Shown: in pieces, positions 15,886-24,765 of the stretch | Numbering within the stretch: position 1 is the stretch's first letter | Layout of the letters: the number at the start of each line of letters is the position of its first letter | NCBI GenBank assembly: GCA_001549895.1 | Contig: AP014719.1 | Coordinates: 4,216,001 to 4,280,000, forward strand | Length of the DNA stretch: 64,000 bases | From: Arthrobacter sp. Hiyo8 | Lineage (GTDB): Bacteria; Actinomycetota; Actinomycetes; Actinomycetales; Micrococcaceae | Reading direction: 5' to 3' | The notes under the pieces: model-generated | The model's database searches: none | Seen by the model: the letters and a program-made list of their open reading frames with translations, nothing else | Told to the model about the DNA's origin: nothing | Made by a program: the position numbers and the translations under genes

Positions 15886-17255
15886 ATGCAAAAACGGACA
15901 CCATTTCGACAGCGCCTGGCAAATGTAATCAGCGGTAAATCTTTGGTTCCGGCGTTGAACCCCGTAGATGGTGTCACCTATCCAGGCATGAGCGTCGGGG
16001 TCGTCTCAACACCTACGCCGACAAGCCCTCACAACTGGCTGCCCTCACCGGCTGGGTATTCGCCGCCAACAGTGCCATCGCTGAGCCATGCGCCGCTGTC
16101 GAGCTCAAGCTGTACCGAAAGAAGAAGGACGGCGACCGCGAGGAAGTCACCAGCGGACCAGCCATGGAAATCATGGAGCTGTTGGACGGTCCAAACGTGG
16201 TCCATACCGGCGAACAGATGCGCCAGCTGCACTTCACTTACATGAACATCGTGGGCGAGAGCTACATCTTCATGCGCGACATCAACGGCGAGGAATTCAT
16301 TCCGGCAAAGGGCCGGCTACCGGCTGCCCTCGATATCTTTCCAGCTCACCTGGCCAGTTCCGGCTGGGGAGACGTACACCAAGAGCACCGTCTCGATTGG
16401 TGGCAAGACGTATCCAGTCACCGCCTTTATCCGCGACCTCAACCCTGATCCGTTCAATCCCTACAACGGTCGCTCGATCATCGCTGCCTCAGCTGCAACG
16501 CTTGACCTCGAAGAGCAGATGAAAGCCTGGAACCAACAGCTGTTCGCCAACGGTGCTCGACCAAGCCTCATCTTCCAGACTGACCAGCCGCTTGATGATG
16601 ATGCCTACGCCCGTTGGAAAGCGCAGTTCGCCGACGACCACACAGGTACGAACTCCGCTTACAAACCGCTGCTTATCGAAGGCGGTAAAGCCACGCCATG
16701 GATGCTCAACCAGCAAGACCTCGACTTCCTCGAAAGCCGCAAGTTCAGCCGTGACGAGATCCTGGCCATGTTCAAGGTGAGCCCGGCATGATCGGATCAG
16801 TCGAGAACGTCAACCGCTCTAACCTTGAGGCCGGCTTCTACGTAAACGCCGTCGTCAACGTGGTCCCACGTGTGCGCCAATTCGTTCGCCAGGTCAACGC
16901 CACCCTAGTAAAGGTCTACGATCCAACTCTCGAGATCGACTTTGTAAGCCCTGTCCCTGAGGACATTGAGGCCAAGCTCAGAGCCGCCAGTGCTGGAGTG
17001 AATACGTGGTGGACGATTGATGAAGTCCGTGACATGTACGGCGAAGACCCACTGCCTGAGGGTCTTGGTGAGCACATCATCATCACTGGAAAAGGTGCGC
17101 CAGTCTCATTGGAAGACGTCCTGGCCAACGACTCTCCAGCGGCTAAGCCAAAGCCACAAGACCCTGAAGACCCAGACGGCGATGGGGACGATGATCTGAC
17201 CGAAGACCCAAGTAACAAATCCTTAGAGGGTAAGCAGAGCATAAAAAAACCCTGA
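15886..17255 (+). CDS. Portal protein, HK97 family (several frameshifts)
   Basis: Pieces in different frames give one portal. An N-terminal stretch (QLAALTGWVFAANSAIAEP), then MEIMELLDGPNVVHTGEQM, then IRDLNPDPFNPYNGRS and LNQQDLDFLESRKFSRDEIL follow the family order, with LEAGFYVNAVVNVVPRVRQF near the end. Frame changes lie near 15,995, 16,340 and 16,785. Twelve copies would form the DNA gate of the prohead. The acidic C-terminus (PDGDGDDDLTEDP) runs into a slippery A run and a hairpin at 17243-17274, which may fuse it to the MuF protein. Confidence 0.85.
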
Positions 17256-17274
17256 CGCCTGAAGAGATTCAGGC
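17243..17274 (+). promoter_or_regulatory. Candidate -1 frameshift signal joining portal and MuF
   Basis: A_AAA_AAA at 17243-17249 is in the correct phase for tandem slippage. Seven bases later GCCTGAA and TTCAGGC form a perfect stem around a GAGA loop (17257-17274). Slippage would read on as TLTPEEIQ into the MuF frame. Because nearby genes show homopolymer deletions of the same sign, a sequencing error giving 7 instead of 8 A residues is an equal alternative. Confidence 0.45.
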
Positions 17275-18063
17275 AGCACGTGAACGCCGCGGTGAAGCTA
17301 AAGCCGCCAAGTACAACCAGCGCGGCGAGGTCTATGAGCAGCAGCTACTGACTGCGCTCCGTCAGCAGTTTGAAAAGCAACGGGCCGAGATCCTGGGCAA
17401 CGCGGCTACGAAGCATTTTAAGGACTACGGCAGCCGTCGAGTCACCAAACATGACAAACGGGACTACTTAGCAGCTCTGCTTGCCTGGAGTGCCTACAAC
17501 GACGCTATGCGCCTAGCCATCGCACCAATCATCTACGCACTCATCGTCGAGACGGGCAAGGACGCCACAGAGGACCTCAATCTGGACCCAAGCATGTTCA
17601 ACCCGACGACGCCGGATGTCATGAACTACTACCAACAGCGTTCGCAGAAGATCGCTGAGGACGTCAACGCCGAGACGGAGAAGCAGCTGCGCGCCACTCT
17701 GAGCCAAGGAGTCGACAACGACGAGTCGGACGATCAGCTACAGGCCCGCGTTGAGATCGTCATGGGCGCAGCGCTTACTTATCGTGCCGACCGAATTGCG
17801 CGGACAGAGGTGACCAGGGCTCAGGGGTTTGCCGACGTTGAGGCTTGGCAGCAGAGCGGCATCGTAACCGGAAAAGAGTGGTACACGGTGAACGATGAAA
17901 AAACTTGCCCGAACTGCCGGGCTCTCGATGGGCGGATCATCAGCCTGGATAGCGATTTCTACAGCTTGGGGACGTGGTGACGAACGGAAACAGGACTATC
18001 AATATCAACTATGACGACATCGCGGTACCGCCCTCCATGCCAATTGTCGCTGTCGAATTTTGA
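17249..18063 (+). CDS. Minor head protein, Mu F-like
   Basis: It continues the portal in the -1 frame and has no obvious separate start. The helical first part is followed by the Phage_Mu_F signature DRIARTEVTRAQGFADVEAW and EWYTVNDEKTCPNCRALDG. After a frame change in the G run near 17,975 comes the terminal PP-LHANCRC motif near 18,030-18,050. The family sits inside the capsid near the portal and helps DNA ejection or assembly. Portal-MuF fusions are known in some siphoviruses. Confidence 0.75.
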
Positions 18064-18110
18064 GCGTATCGGTTCCGGTCGGCTAACTGTTGTATTTATC
18101 CACGGAATAA

Positions 18111-18152
18111 TTTACTTTAAGGACAGAAAACTCTAAGAGGCTCTAAATAAAT
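18111..18152 (+). promoter_or_regulatory. Conserved element before the prohead protease gene
   Basis: TTTACTTTAAGGACAGAAA at 18111-18129 differs by one base in 19 from the sequence at 30434-30452. A variant AT-rich core (CTAAATAAAT) follows further downstream than in the other copies, just before the ATG at 18157. Confidence 0.5.
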
Positions 18153-18156
18153 CGCT

Positions 18157-19107
18157 ATGACTGAAGTACGCAAGATAAACAAACTGTTCAATATCGACAT
18201 CAAGTCAGTTGATGAGCAGGCGCGTACGATCACTTTCTGCTTTAGCGATAACCAGCTCGACCGCCAAGGCGAGATCGTCGACCAGGCCAGCTGGGACGTC
18301 AAGAACTACATGAACAACCCGCTCATTCTCTGGGGCCACGATCCCAGCGAGAACGAGAATGTGCTGGGCCAGGGGATCAGCCTTGACCTGAACAACAACG
18401 GCAAGAGCTACATCACAGCGCAGTTCGATGATGCAGCTACCAACCCGAAGGCCGACACGATCTTCCGCCAGTTGGTCAAACGCACCCTGCGCTGCGTCTC
18501 GGCAGGCTTTATCAACCACACCTGGGACGTGCAAGACGATGTGCCGATCCTGAAGGACAACGAGCTGCTTGAAGTCAGCGTTGTCGCTATCCCGGCGAAC
18601 CCACGCGCCATTGCCCTGGAGTACAAGTCCGGTGAAATCAGCACCAAAACTGCGACCTGGCTACGAGACAGCATGCGCAAAGAAGCGGACCTGCTCGATG
18701 CCCAGCTCAAGGAACAAATCACTGACGAAGGAGAAAACATGGACGAAGTTAAATCACAGCTATCAGCACTCACCGACGCGCTTGGCAAGGTCGCCGAGAC
18801 GATGAACACGCTCAGCGAACAGAACGCTGCGATGTCCGCAAAGATCGAAACTATTACCTTCCCCGTTGAAACTGACGAAGAGCGCGAAGCTCGTGAGGCT
18901 GAAGAGGCACAGACAAAAGCCGACGAAGAGGCCGCTGCAAAGGCTGAGGCCGACAAAAAGGCTGCTGAAGAAGCTCAGGCTGCCGCTGACGCGAAAGCTG
19001 CAGAAGATGCAGCTAAACCTGTCGAGTTCGACGAGGACGCTGAGCTCACCCCCGAGCTTCAAGCGCAGATCGACGCAGAACTAGAAGCCGCACATTCAAA
19101 TCAATAA
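18157..19107 (+). CDS. Prohead protease with fused scaffold-like tail
   Basis: The first 180 residues match HK97-type prohead proteases: DRQGEIVDQASWDVKNYMNN, LWGHDPSENENVLGQ (catalytic His), RCVSAGFI (catalytic Ser) and LLEVSVVAIPANPRA. Residues 185-316 are Ala/Glu/Lys-rich coiled coil, fitting an internal scaffold that is digested on maturation. It acts on the capsid protein encoded next. The whole frame is intact. Confidence 0.9.
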   Translation: MTEVRKINKLFNIDIKSVDEQARTITFCFSDNQLDRQGEIVDQASWDVKNYMNNPLILWGHDPSENENVLGQGISLDLNNNGKSYITAQFDDAATNPKADTIFRQLVKRTLRCVSAGFINHTWDVQDDVPILKDNELLEVSVVAIPANPRAIALEYKSGEISTKTATWLRDSMRKEADLLDAQLKEQITDEGENMDEVKSQLSALTDALGKVAETMNTLSEQNAAMSAKIETITFPVETDEEREAREAEEAQTKADEEAAAKAEADKKAAEEAQAAADAKAAEDAAKPVEFDEDAELTPELQAQIDAELEAAHSNQ

Positions 19108-19248
19108 ACAGCGCAGACACCCACAGTGGTACTTAGCTAAAGGCGGCGTAACCCGACCAGCCTGGTGCTAAGACGAAGCAGACGACCAGTCTCTCGGAAA
19201 CACTACTAACCGGTCATTCGACCACTTATATACACCTAAGGGGGTGAT

Positions 19249-20403
19249 ATGAAAGTCAAAGATTACATGGGCCAAATGGTATCGGCCGAAGTTGAAGCTC
19301 AACTTAAAGAGATCCAGAAACAAGAAGCTAAAAACCTAGTCAACGGCGCACACGTCTCAAAGGCGAACGCGGACAAGGAAGAGAAGGACCTAACACGTCG
19401 TTGGTACAAAGCCCTTCTCACCAAGAACGAAACAGAACAGCGCGCGATCAACGAGATCATTGCCAAACAACACGAAGACGCCGCTGTTGAGCGTGGTGAA
19501 GACTTGGCAGAGTACCGCGCTAAGGCTCAGACCGAAGGCGTGATTGGCTCAGGCACCGCTGGCGGCATCCTCGTTCCTACGACCGTGGCTGACAGCATCA
19601 TTTCGAAGATGCACTACATCTCACCTCTTCGCCAGGTTGCGACGGTCATCGACAACATGCCTGCAAGCCTGCAACTTCCAAGCGAAAACACGATGGCAAC
19701 GGCCTACTGGGTAAACGAAGGCGCTCCAATCACTGAAAGTGGTGAAGTCTTCGATCCGAACCTCCTCCAGCCTCACAAAGCTGCCGGTTTGGACAGCTTC
19801 ACGAGCGAAGTTATCGCTGACGCTGCAACCAATCCAAGCATCCAGAACTACGTCGAGAGCAGATTTGCGATCGCCCTGGCATTGCTTGAAAACTCTGCAT
19901 TCGTTAACGGTGATGGTTCAAACAAACCGTTCGGCTTCCGCTCAAGCGCGATCACACCAAACAGCGTTGCTCAGGCTGGTGCATCTCTCGCCTACACCGA
20001 CGTTACGGCTCTGAAGTACTCGCTCGCCACGGCATACCGCCAGATGGCTGTCTACCTCGTGTCAAGCGCCGCTGCTCAAGCTCTTGAGAACGTCCGTGAC
20101 AACTACGGTCGTCCAATCTGGCGCGAAGGTCTCGCAGAAGGTCAACCTGACAAGCTGCTTGGTCGTCCGGTCTTCATCGTTGATGAGATCCCAGCAAACC
20201 TAGGCGGTGGCAGTAACACCACTGAAATCTGGTACGGCGTTTTCAAAAACTACTTCATTGGTGATCGTGGTGGGCTGCGTGTTGACTACGGTACAAACGG
20301 TAGCGACTTTGCTAACGACAAGATCAGCTTGCGCGTCATCAAACGAGTTGGTGGTCAACCAGTCATCGGTGAATCCTTCAGCAAACTAACCGCTGTCAAA
20401 TAG
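19249..20403 (+). CDS. Major capsid protein, HK97 fold
   Basis: The 384-residue product has a helical charged N-terminal delta region (about residues 1-100). The HK97-fold core follows: GTAGGILVPTTVADSIISKM, SPLRQVATVI, PHKAAGLDSFTSEVIADA, ENSAFVNGDGSNKPFGF and a C-terminal SLRVIKRVGGQPV. The ribosome-binding site AAGGGGGTGAT is strong, as expected for a highly expressed gene. The delta region is presumably cut off by the protease encoded upstream. Confidence 0.93.
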   Translation: MKVKDYMGQMVSAEVEAQLKEIQKQEAKNLVNGAHVSKANADKEEKDLTRRWYKALLTKNETEQRAINEIIAKQHEDAAVERGEDLAEYRAKAQTEGVIGSGTAGGILVPTTVADSIISKMHYISPLRQVATVIDNMPASLQLPSENTMATAYWVNEGAPITESGEVFDPNLLQPHKAAGLDSFTSEVIADAATNPSIQNYVESRFAIALALLENSAFVNGDGSNKPFGFRSSAITPNSVAQAGASLAYTDVTALKYSLATAYRQMAVYLVSSAAAQALENVRDNYGRPIWREGLAEGQPDKLLGRPVFIVDEIPANLGGGSNTTEIWYGVFKNYFIGDRGGLRVDYGTNGSDFANDKISLRVIKRVGGQPVIGESFSKLTAVK

Positions 20404-20413
20404 GAGAAACTAA

Positions 20414-20623
20414 ATGTCTAAACTAGTTCAATTCGTAAAAGATGTGTACCCGCACTGCGTTGGCGATGTCGTCAAACTGGCGGATGATGAACTCAAGCAC
20501 ATTGCATCAAGTGCGTACAAGGAGTTCAGCGACGCTACCGTTCGCGCAGAAAAAGCAGTCGAAGCAGAGGTTGTCGAGGCTGAAGCCAAGGTAGCCGCTA
20601 AGACAGCTGAGGGGAAAAAGTAA
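20414..20623 (+). CDS. Small head-region protein (69 aa)
   Basis: It follows the capsid gene by ten bases with AGGAG. The N-terminus (LVQFVKDVYPHCVGDVVKLADDEL) resembles the short gp-like proteins placed after capsid genes. The C-terminal half is Ala/Glu/Lys-rich helix. It may be a connector-associated or head accessory protein. Its stop overlaps the next start (TAATG). Confidence 0.6.
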   Translation: MSKLVQFVKDVYPHCVGDVVKLADDELKHIASSAYKEFSDATVRAEKAVEAEVVEAEAKVAAKTAEGKK

Positions 20624-21015
20624 TGAGTCGTTATACTCAAGCACTTCCCGCTCAAACTGCCGCTGGCGCGACGTCAACCACCTATGTGGGCACGGCTGAA
20701 ACGACGAATGGTGATGTCACGAACCGTGTCACCGTCACGCTCACACCACCAGCCGGTTTTTCGACTGTCACTGGTGTTGCGACTAACAACGTAACGTTCA
20801 ACGTTCGCCAGCTTCGTGCAGGTTCTAGCCTCGGCACAATTGCCTCGTTGCAGTTGGCTGTTGGCGCGAACCTCGTCGCCGAAACGCCTATCACTGTCCC
20901 TGTAACTGCACCTCTCGCGGTGCAAGGCAATGACGTTTTCGATGTGCAGATGGTACAAAACGGAACTGGCCTCGCGGTCGGTGCCGGCGTGTTTGTTCAA
21001 GTACAGGTCAACTAA
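20623..21015 (+). CDS. Putative capsid decoration protein
   Basis: A 130-residue beta-rich, Thr/Val-rich protein (TNRVTVTLTPPAGFSTVTGV and NDVFDVQMVQNGTGLAVGAG) encoded directly after the capsid gene. Length, composition and position fit head decoration proteins, though no family signature is certain. A terminator follows, ending the capsid transcript. Confidence 0.5.
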   Translation: MSRYTQALPAQTAAGATSTTYVGTAETTNGDVTNRVTVTLTPPAGFSTVTGVATNNVTFNVRQLRAGSSLGTIASLQLAVGANLVAETPITVPVTAPLAVQGNDVFDVQMVQNGTGLAVGAGVFVQVQVN

Positions 21016-21039
21016 TAGGCTAATCACCTAACAACAAAT

Positions 21040-21066
21040 GAAGCGTCTAGTAATGGCGCTTCTTTT
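21040..21066 (+). terminator. Rho-independent terminator after the capsid unit
   Basis: GAAGCG/CGCTTC stem followed by TTTT. The sequence TATAAATT just downstream and before the next ATG may be a promoter for the connector genes. Confidence 0.65.
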
Positions 21067-21086
21067 GTTATAAATTACAAACATAT

Positions 21087-21685
21087 ATGAGCGTCATCTT
21101 TACCGCAGCAGATTTGAACACCTATTCGGGCAAAACATTACAGTCTGGTCCAGCTGCTGAGGTAACGGCATCGGTCAACGCATACATTGAGACACAGACT
21201 CATCGGTGTTGGGGTGAGACTAAGACTGTCGTCGAGCGCTACGACTGGGGTAAGACGCTCTGGCTTCGACACATGGATGTCACGGCAGTTACCGCTATCA
21301 AGGTTGGCTGGCCAGGCCAGATCCAAACAACACTGCCTTCGAGTAGCTACTTCAATAACGGGTGGGGACGTATCACGCTGTTTGGATGCTGGCAGGTCGG
21401 CCGTCTAGTCCAAGCGGCTACTACAACGACTACATCGAAGTCAGCTATAGCTACGGCACGACGGCAGTGCCGGCCGATCTCAAAGAAGCGGCAATGGGTG
21501 TAGCTCTCGGAATGTACAACTGGACTATCGCGGGTGGTAAAGAAATCGTTGCTACCTCAGTCGGCTCTTTCCGCCAGGAGTATTCGGGCGCAGTACGAGG
21601 AGCCAACACCGGTCCAACGCCCTACAAGGACGCGGCTGAGGCTCACTTCATGACAATCAAGGGTTACGCACTGCAGAGGTTGTAA
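21087..21685 (+). CDS. Head-tail connector protein (frameshifted)
   Basis: The product begins SVIFTAADLNTYSGKTL with a helical start. After a frame change near 21,385-21,400 it continues as YYNDYIEVSYSYGTTAVPADLKEAAMGVAL. The segment PADLKEAA near the end is typical of gp6/gp15-type adaptors that extend the portal. It is placed correctly between capsid and tail genes. The next gene overlaps its stop (TAATG). Confidence 0.65.
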
Positions 21686-22008
21686 TGGGGCCTCTACTTG
21701 TCCATACCTGTGACATCGCCAGGAACCAGCCGGTCGGCACCAATGGCCGTCATTCATTCACATCGCTCGCAACTGGTATGCAATGCCTCTTTTTGCCTAT
21801 GAGCGCACAGGCGGCGATTCAGAACGGTTTTAGCGTTGGTTTTGCCTGGGACATCTACTTCCTAGATGGAACTGACGTCAAGATTGGCGACCGCCTGACG
21901 CAAAACGGCCAGACCTACATCATCCGCGGCAAGCAGCCTTACGCCAACATGCCACTCGTCAGCCATCTCCATATGACTGCGGAGACGGAGCACGCCAATG
22001 GCCAGTAA
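21685..22008 (+). CDS. Head closure (stopper) protein
   Basis: A 107-residue beta-rich protein. The phrase DGTDVKIGDRLTQNGQTYII is characteristic of small head-tail stopper proteins, which carry one loop that plugs the DNA channel. Position after the connector supports this. It overlaps the next gene by 11 bases. Confidence 0.65.
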   Translation: MGPLLVHTCDIARNQPVGTNGRHSFTSLATGMQCLFLPMSAQAAIQNGFSVGFAWDIYFLDGTDVKIGDRLTQNGQTYIIRGKQPYANMPLVSHLHMTAETEHANGQ

Positions 22009-22500
22009 CGGCATCACATATCAGATCTTTATGGATACGAACGGCCTGCCCGAGCGCTTGGAAGCTATGTCAATGGGACTCGACAGCTACATCAACTCGT
22101 GGTTGCACAACGCTTCGTACTTCATCAAGGAAGAGATGAGCAGCCGCGCCCCAGAGGGCGTTGGTGGTGTCAACGGCCAAGGACTCAAGCACAACATCGG
22201 CATCGACATAGATCCCGCCCTCAGAACAGCCATGATCAAGCCGAACAACAGCATTGCCTACGCCGACGCCGTCGAGACTGGCTCACGTCCCCACCGACCA
22301 CCAGCGGTCCAGACAGTTCCCTGGCGCAGTGGTGCGAGATGAAGGGACTAAATGTCTGGGCTGTCGCCAAGAGCATCGAACTGCGTGGCACTAAACCTCA
22401 CCCTTACATAGAACCGACCTACCAGGCTACGAAAGGGCCTGTAGCAGTCATGTTCAGCGAGGGAATCGCCCAATACCTAGGAAGGATGCAAGCAATATGA
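21998..22500 (+). CDS. HK97 gp10-like tail assembly protein (frameshifted)
   Basis: The N-terminal part contains SYFIKEEMSSRAPEGVGGVNGQGLKHNIG (residues 47-75), then YADAVETGSRPHRPP. A frame change at about 22,290-22,310 leads to GTKPHPYIEPTYQATKGPV. The pattern AxxxExGTRPHxxP...hPFlxPA is that of gp10-like minor structural proteins. It overlaps the next gene as ATGA. Confidence 0.7.
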
Positions 22501-22982
22501 CCCAGTACATAGGCATGAACCGCCGAATCAAAGACGCACTGAAGACAATTTTGAGTGGGATCACTTACGACACTGGCGCTGGTCCTGAGCCGGCCTTCGT
22601 TAGCGTCCTGGACAACACTAAAGACGAGTTCGAGGGCTATCCGGCCATCCGCATCCTGCCGAACAACCTGAACAGCACCATCGTCACCAACGCTCAGAAT
22701 GACCACACCGTCTCCTTCGCTGTCATCATGCACTTCCCGCTGAACTCACCCGACGAAGTAGAGAGCAGCATCTACAACCGCATGTACGACCTGACTGACC
22801 TGATCATCGACACCACTGAGCACTCCGACTACATCGGTCAACTCTCGACGATTGATCCAACAATCCAGAACTGGCTAATGGTCGTAAAACAAGGTCGTTG
22901 GTATATCGCCAATGGCAAGTCTGGCTCGCTGTTGCTATGCAACCTTGATATCGAAGTTTCCTATAGCAAAGACGTGTTCTAA
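22497..22982 (+). CDS. Tail terminator/completion protein
   Basis: A 161-residue protein in the syntenic position of tail terminators, just before the tail tube. Features such as YPAIRILPNNLNSTIVTN and HTVSFAVIMHFPLN resemble that class: a beta-sheet core with a helix (VESSIYNRMYDLTDLIIDT). It probably caps the growing tail tube. Assignment is mainly by position. Confidence 0.55.
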   Translation: MTQYIGMNRRIKDALKTILSGITYDTGAGPEPAFVSVLDNTKDEFEGYPAIRILPNNLNSTIVTNAQNDHTVSFAVIMHFPLNSPDEVESSIYNRMYDLTDLIIDTTEHSDYIGQLSTIDPTIQNWLMVVKQGRWYIANGKSGSLLLCNLDIEVSYSKDVF

Positions 22983-22998
22983 ATGTTAAGTTGAAATT

Positions 22999-23190
22999 AT
23001 GCAAGATACACCGGACGAAAAGCCAAAGAAAGTAATCGCTAAGAAGCTCGTTACACCGAAACGGAAGTATTTCAGTCCAACAAGGGGTGAAGTTGAAGCC
23101 GAGTCTTTGGAAGACGCTGTATCCCAAGTGCAGGCGCTAGAAGCCGACGAAACTAATACGAAAGAAGAAAAGGTAGGTGATGCCAGGTAA
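22999..23190 (+). CDS. Small charged protein (63 aa)
   Basis: Lys-rich N-terminus (KPKKVIAKKLVTPKRKYFSP), then an acidic helix (GEVEAESLEDAVSQVQALEA). No membrane segment. It overlaps the start of the tail tube gene and is probably made with it. Role unknown. Confidence 0.5.
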   Translation: MQDTPDEKPKKVIAKKLVTPKRKYFSPTRGEVEAESLEDAVSQVQALEADETNTKEEKVGDAR

Positions 23191-24169
23191 TCCATTTATT
23201 GGAAAAAGAGACTCAATCGGTGTCGGTATTGAAACCACACCAGGAACCGCGGTTGCCCCGCAAGCGTGGAAGAAACAGATGGCGCTAACGCTCGATCCAA
23301 AGACGACGGTTGTTCAGAACAACAGCGCCATGGGCCGTGTCGAGGACATCAACGACTCAGCAGTAACTGAGGAATGGGTGGATGGTTCAATCAACGGCAT
23401 CGTCGGCGACACCACTATCGGCTACTTCCTGGCCAACATGTTTGGCATCGTCACGCCAGCGCTCCACTCATCCGAAACGATCGTCTACGACAACACCTTT
23501 ACGGTCGCCTCAAGCACTCTGCCACCAAGCCTGACATTCGCTCGCTCTAACCCAGTCCGATCTCAACGCTTCGCTATGGGTACCCTGACCGATCTTGAAA
23601 TCGATATCAAACAGAACGACTGGGTGCAGTTCACCGCAACTGTGACAGCTAAATCTGGAACGGTTAGCACCGAGACGGTGGCCTACACCGCTAACAACCT
23701 CTTCACCTCAAAGCATGTCACCATCAAGACGGCGGCCAACCTGGCTGGCCTGGCTGGCGCGACGGCACTACAGGCAAAGAGCCTGAAGCTGAAGATCAGC
23801 CGCAAGGCGGAACGCTTCACGCCATTGGGCGGCATCGACCCTGTCTCCTTCGATCCCAACGCCTGGGGTGTCACTGGCACCATCGTCACGCGCTACACCG
23901 ACACGACGCTAGAAGACATCGCGTTCGCTAATACCGCACAGGCAATGAGCATCGCCATCGTCAATACAGACGTGACCATCGGTACGTCGGCCAAACCAAG
24001 CCTGATCTTCACAGCCCCTCAAGTCCGTCTTGATCCACAAACCCTGGACAACAAGCTCGAACAGACCTTGAGCGCAACCTACAACTTCCACGCTGAACTC
24101 AACACGACTGCCGGCTACATGCTTCAAGCGGTCCTGACTAACCTTCAGAACGGTTACGCACATGCGTAG
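23180..24169 (+). CDS. Major tail tube protein
   Basis: The 330-residue product starts GNPFIGKRDSIGVGIETTPG, a motif shared by tail tube proteins of this type. Repeated beta segments follow (NPVRSQRFAMGTLTDLEIDI and LKISRKAERFTPLGGIDPVS). It polymerises into the tail tube whose length is set by the tape measure protein. ATG 23180 has AGGTAGGT upstream. It overlaps the chaperone gene by eight bases. Confidence 0.8.
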   Translation: MPGNPFIGKRDSIGVGIETTPGTAVAPQAWKKQMALTLDPKTTVVQNNSAMGRVEDINDSAVTEEWVDGSINGIVGDTTIGYFLANMFGIVTPALHSSETIVYDNTFTVASSTLPPSLTFARSNPVRSQRFAMGTLTDLEIDIKQNDWVQFTATVTAKSGTVSTETVAYTANNLFTSKHVTIKTAANLAGLAGATALQAKSLKLKISRKAERFTPLGGIDPVSFDPNAWGVTGTIVTRYTDTTLEDIAFANTAQAMSIAIVNTDVTIGTSAKPSLIFTAPQVRLDPQTLDNKLEQTLSATYNFHAELNTTAGYMLQAVLTNLQNGYAHA

Positions 24170-24539
24170 GTTGGCGATCACTAAGCGCGTCTCGCTCGAA
24201 GGGGTTGCTGATGGCTGGGGGAGTGACTGCTTCGCGCTCGTTACTCCAGCTAGCTACGCCGAATATATCGAGTTCAGCGCTATGAAGGACAAAACAGAGC
24301 TCGAGGCTGTTTCCTACTTAATCGACTTCGTCAAGAAACACCTCGTCTCAGGCAAGGTCAACCTGCTTGACGACGACGGCAAGACGGTTCTCGGTGAGTT
24401 GCTGCCTGAAGACGTTGACGCCAGCAAAGACCTGGTAGACAAGCTGTTCAGCGAGATCGTGGGGGTATCCCTCGACCCAAAAGCTTTATCGACAGCGACG
24501 GAAACGTCACCGACCAGCGAGCCTACGACCGCGCTCTAG
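24162..24539 (+). CDS. Tail assembly chaperone, short form (G-like)
   Basis: The 125-residue product is a small helical protein (AEYIEFSAMKDKTELEAVSY, then FVKKHLVSGKVNLLDDDGK). It lies in the invariant slot between tail tube and tape measure genes. The zero-frame stop is at 24537-24539. A slippery site at 24476 allows a longer form. The protein is a chaperone of the tape measure and is not in the virion. Confidence 0.75.
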   Translation: MRRLAITKRVSLEGVADGWGSDCFALVTPASYAEYIEFSAMKDKTELEAVSYLIDFVKKHLVSGKVNLLDDDGKTVLGELLPEDVDASKDLVDKLFSEIVGVSLDPKALSTATETSPTSEPTTAL

Positions 24540-24754
24540 AAATCTACGAACAATACGAAGACGCGATTGTTCTTGAAGACTCCTCGAATATTAGCCGTAC
24601 TGTCGCCGATGACATACGGCTCTTTCGATATATGGAGCGTTTTCATCTGACGTATGAGCAGGCGATGAATGAACCAATCGAAGTAATAAACCGCGCCTTC
24701 TTTATATGGTCGCTTGATGCCAAACGTGATAATTTAAAGTCAAGGAACACATAA
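24162..24754 (+). CDS. Tail assembly chaperone, frameshifted long form (GT-like)
   Basis: Slippage by -1 at CCCAAAA (24476-24482, zero-frame codons CCA AAA) continues as SFIDSDGNVTDQRAYDRALE and on to TYEQAMNEPIEVINRAFFIW and a TAA at 24752-24754. The added part has a conserved-looking ERFHLTYEQA helix. This G/GT arrangement is general in siphoviruses and makes a minority fusion protein needed for tail assembly. Confidence 0.75.
24476..24482 (+). promoter_or_regulatory. Slippery heptamer CCCAAAA for -1 frameshift
   Basis: In phase as C_CCA_AAA. Both tRNAs can re-pair after a -1 slip, and the -1 frame stays open to 24754. The position near the end of the G-like gene is as expected. Confidence 0.7.
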
Positions 24755-24765
24755 CTAAATACTGC

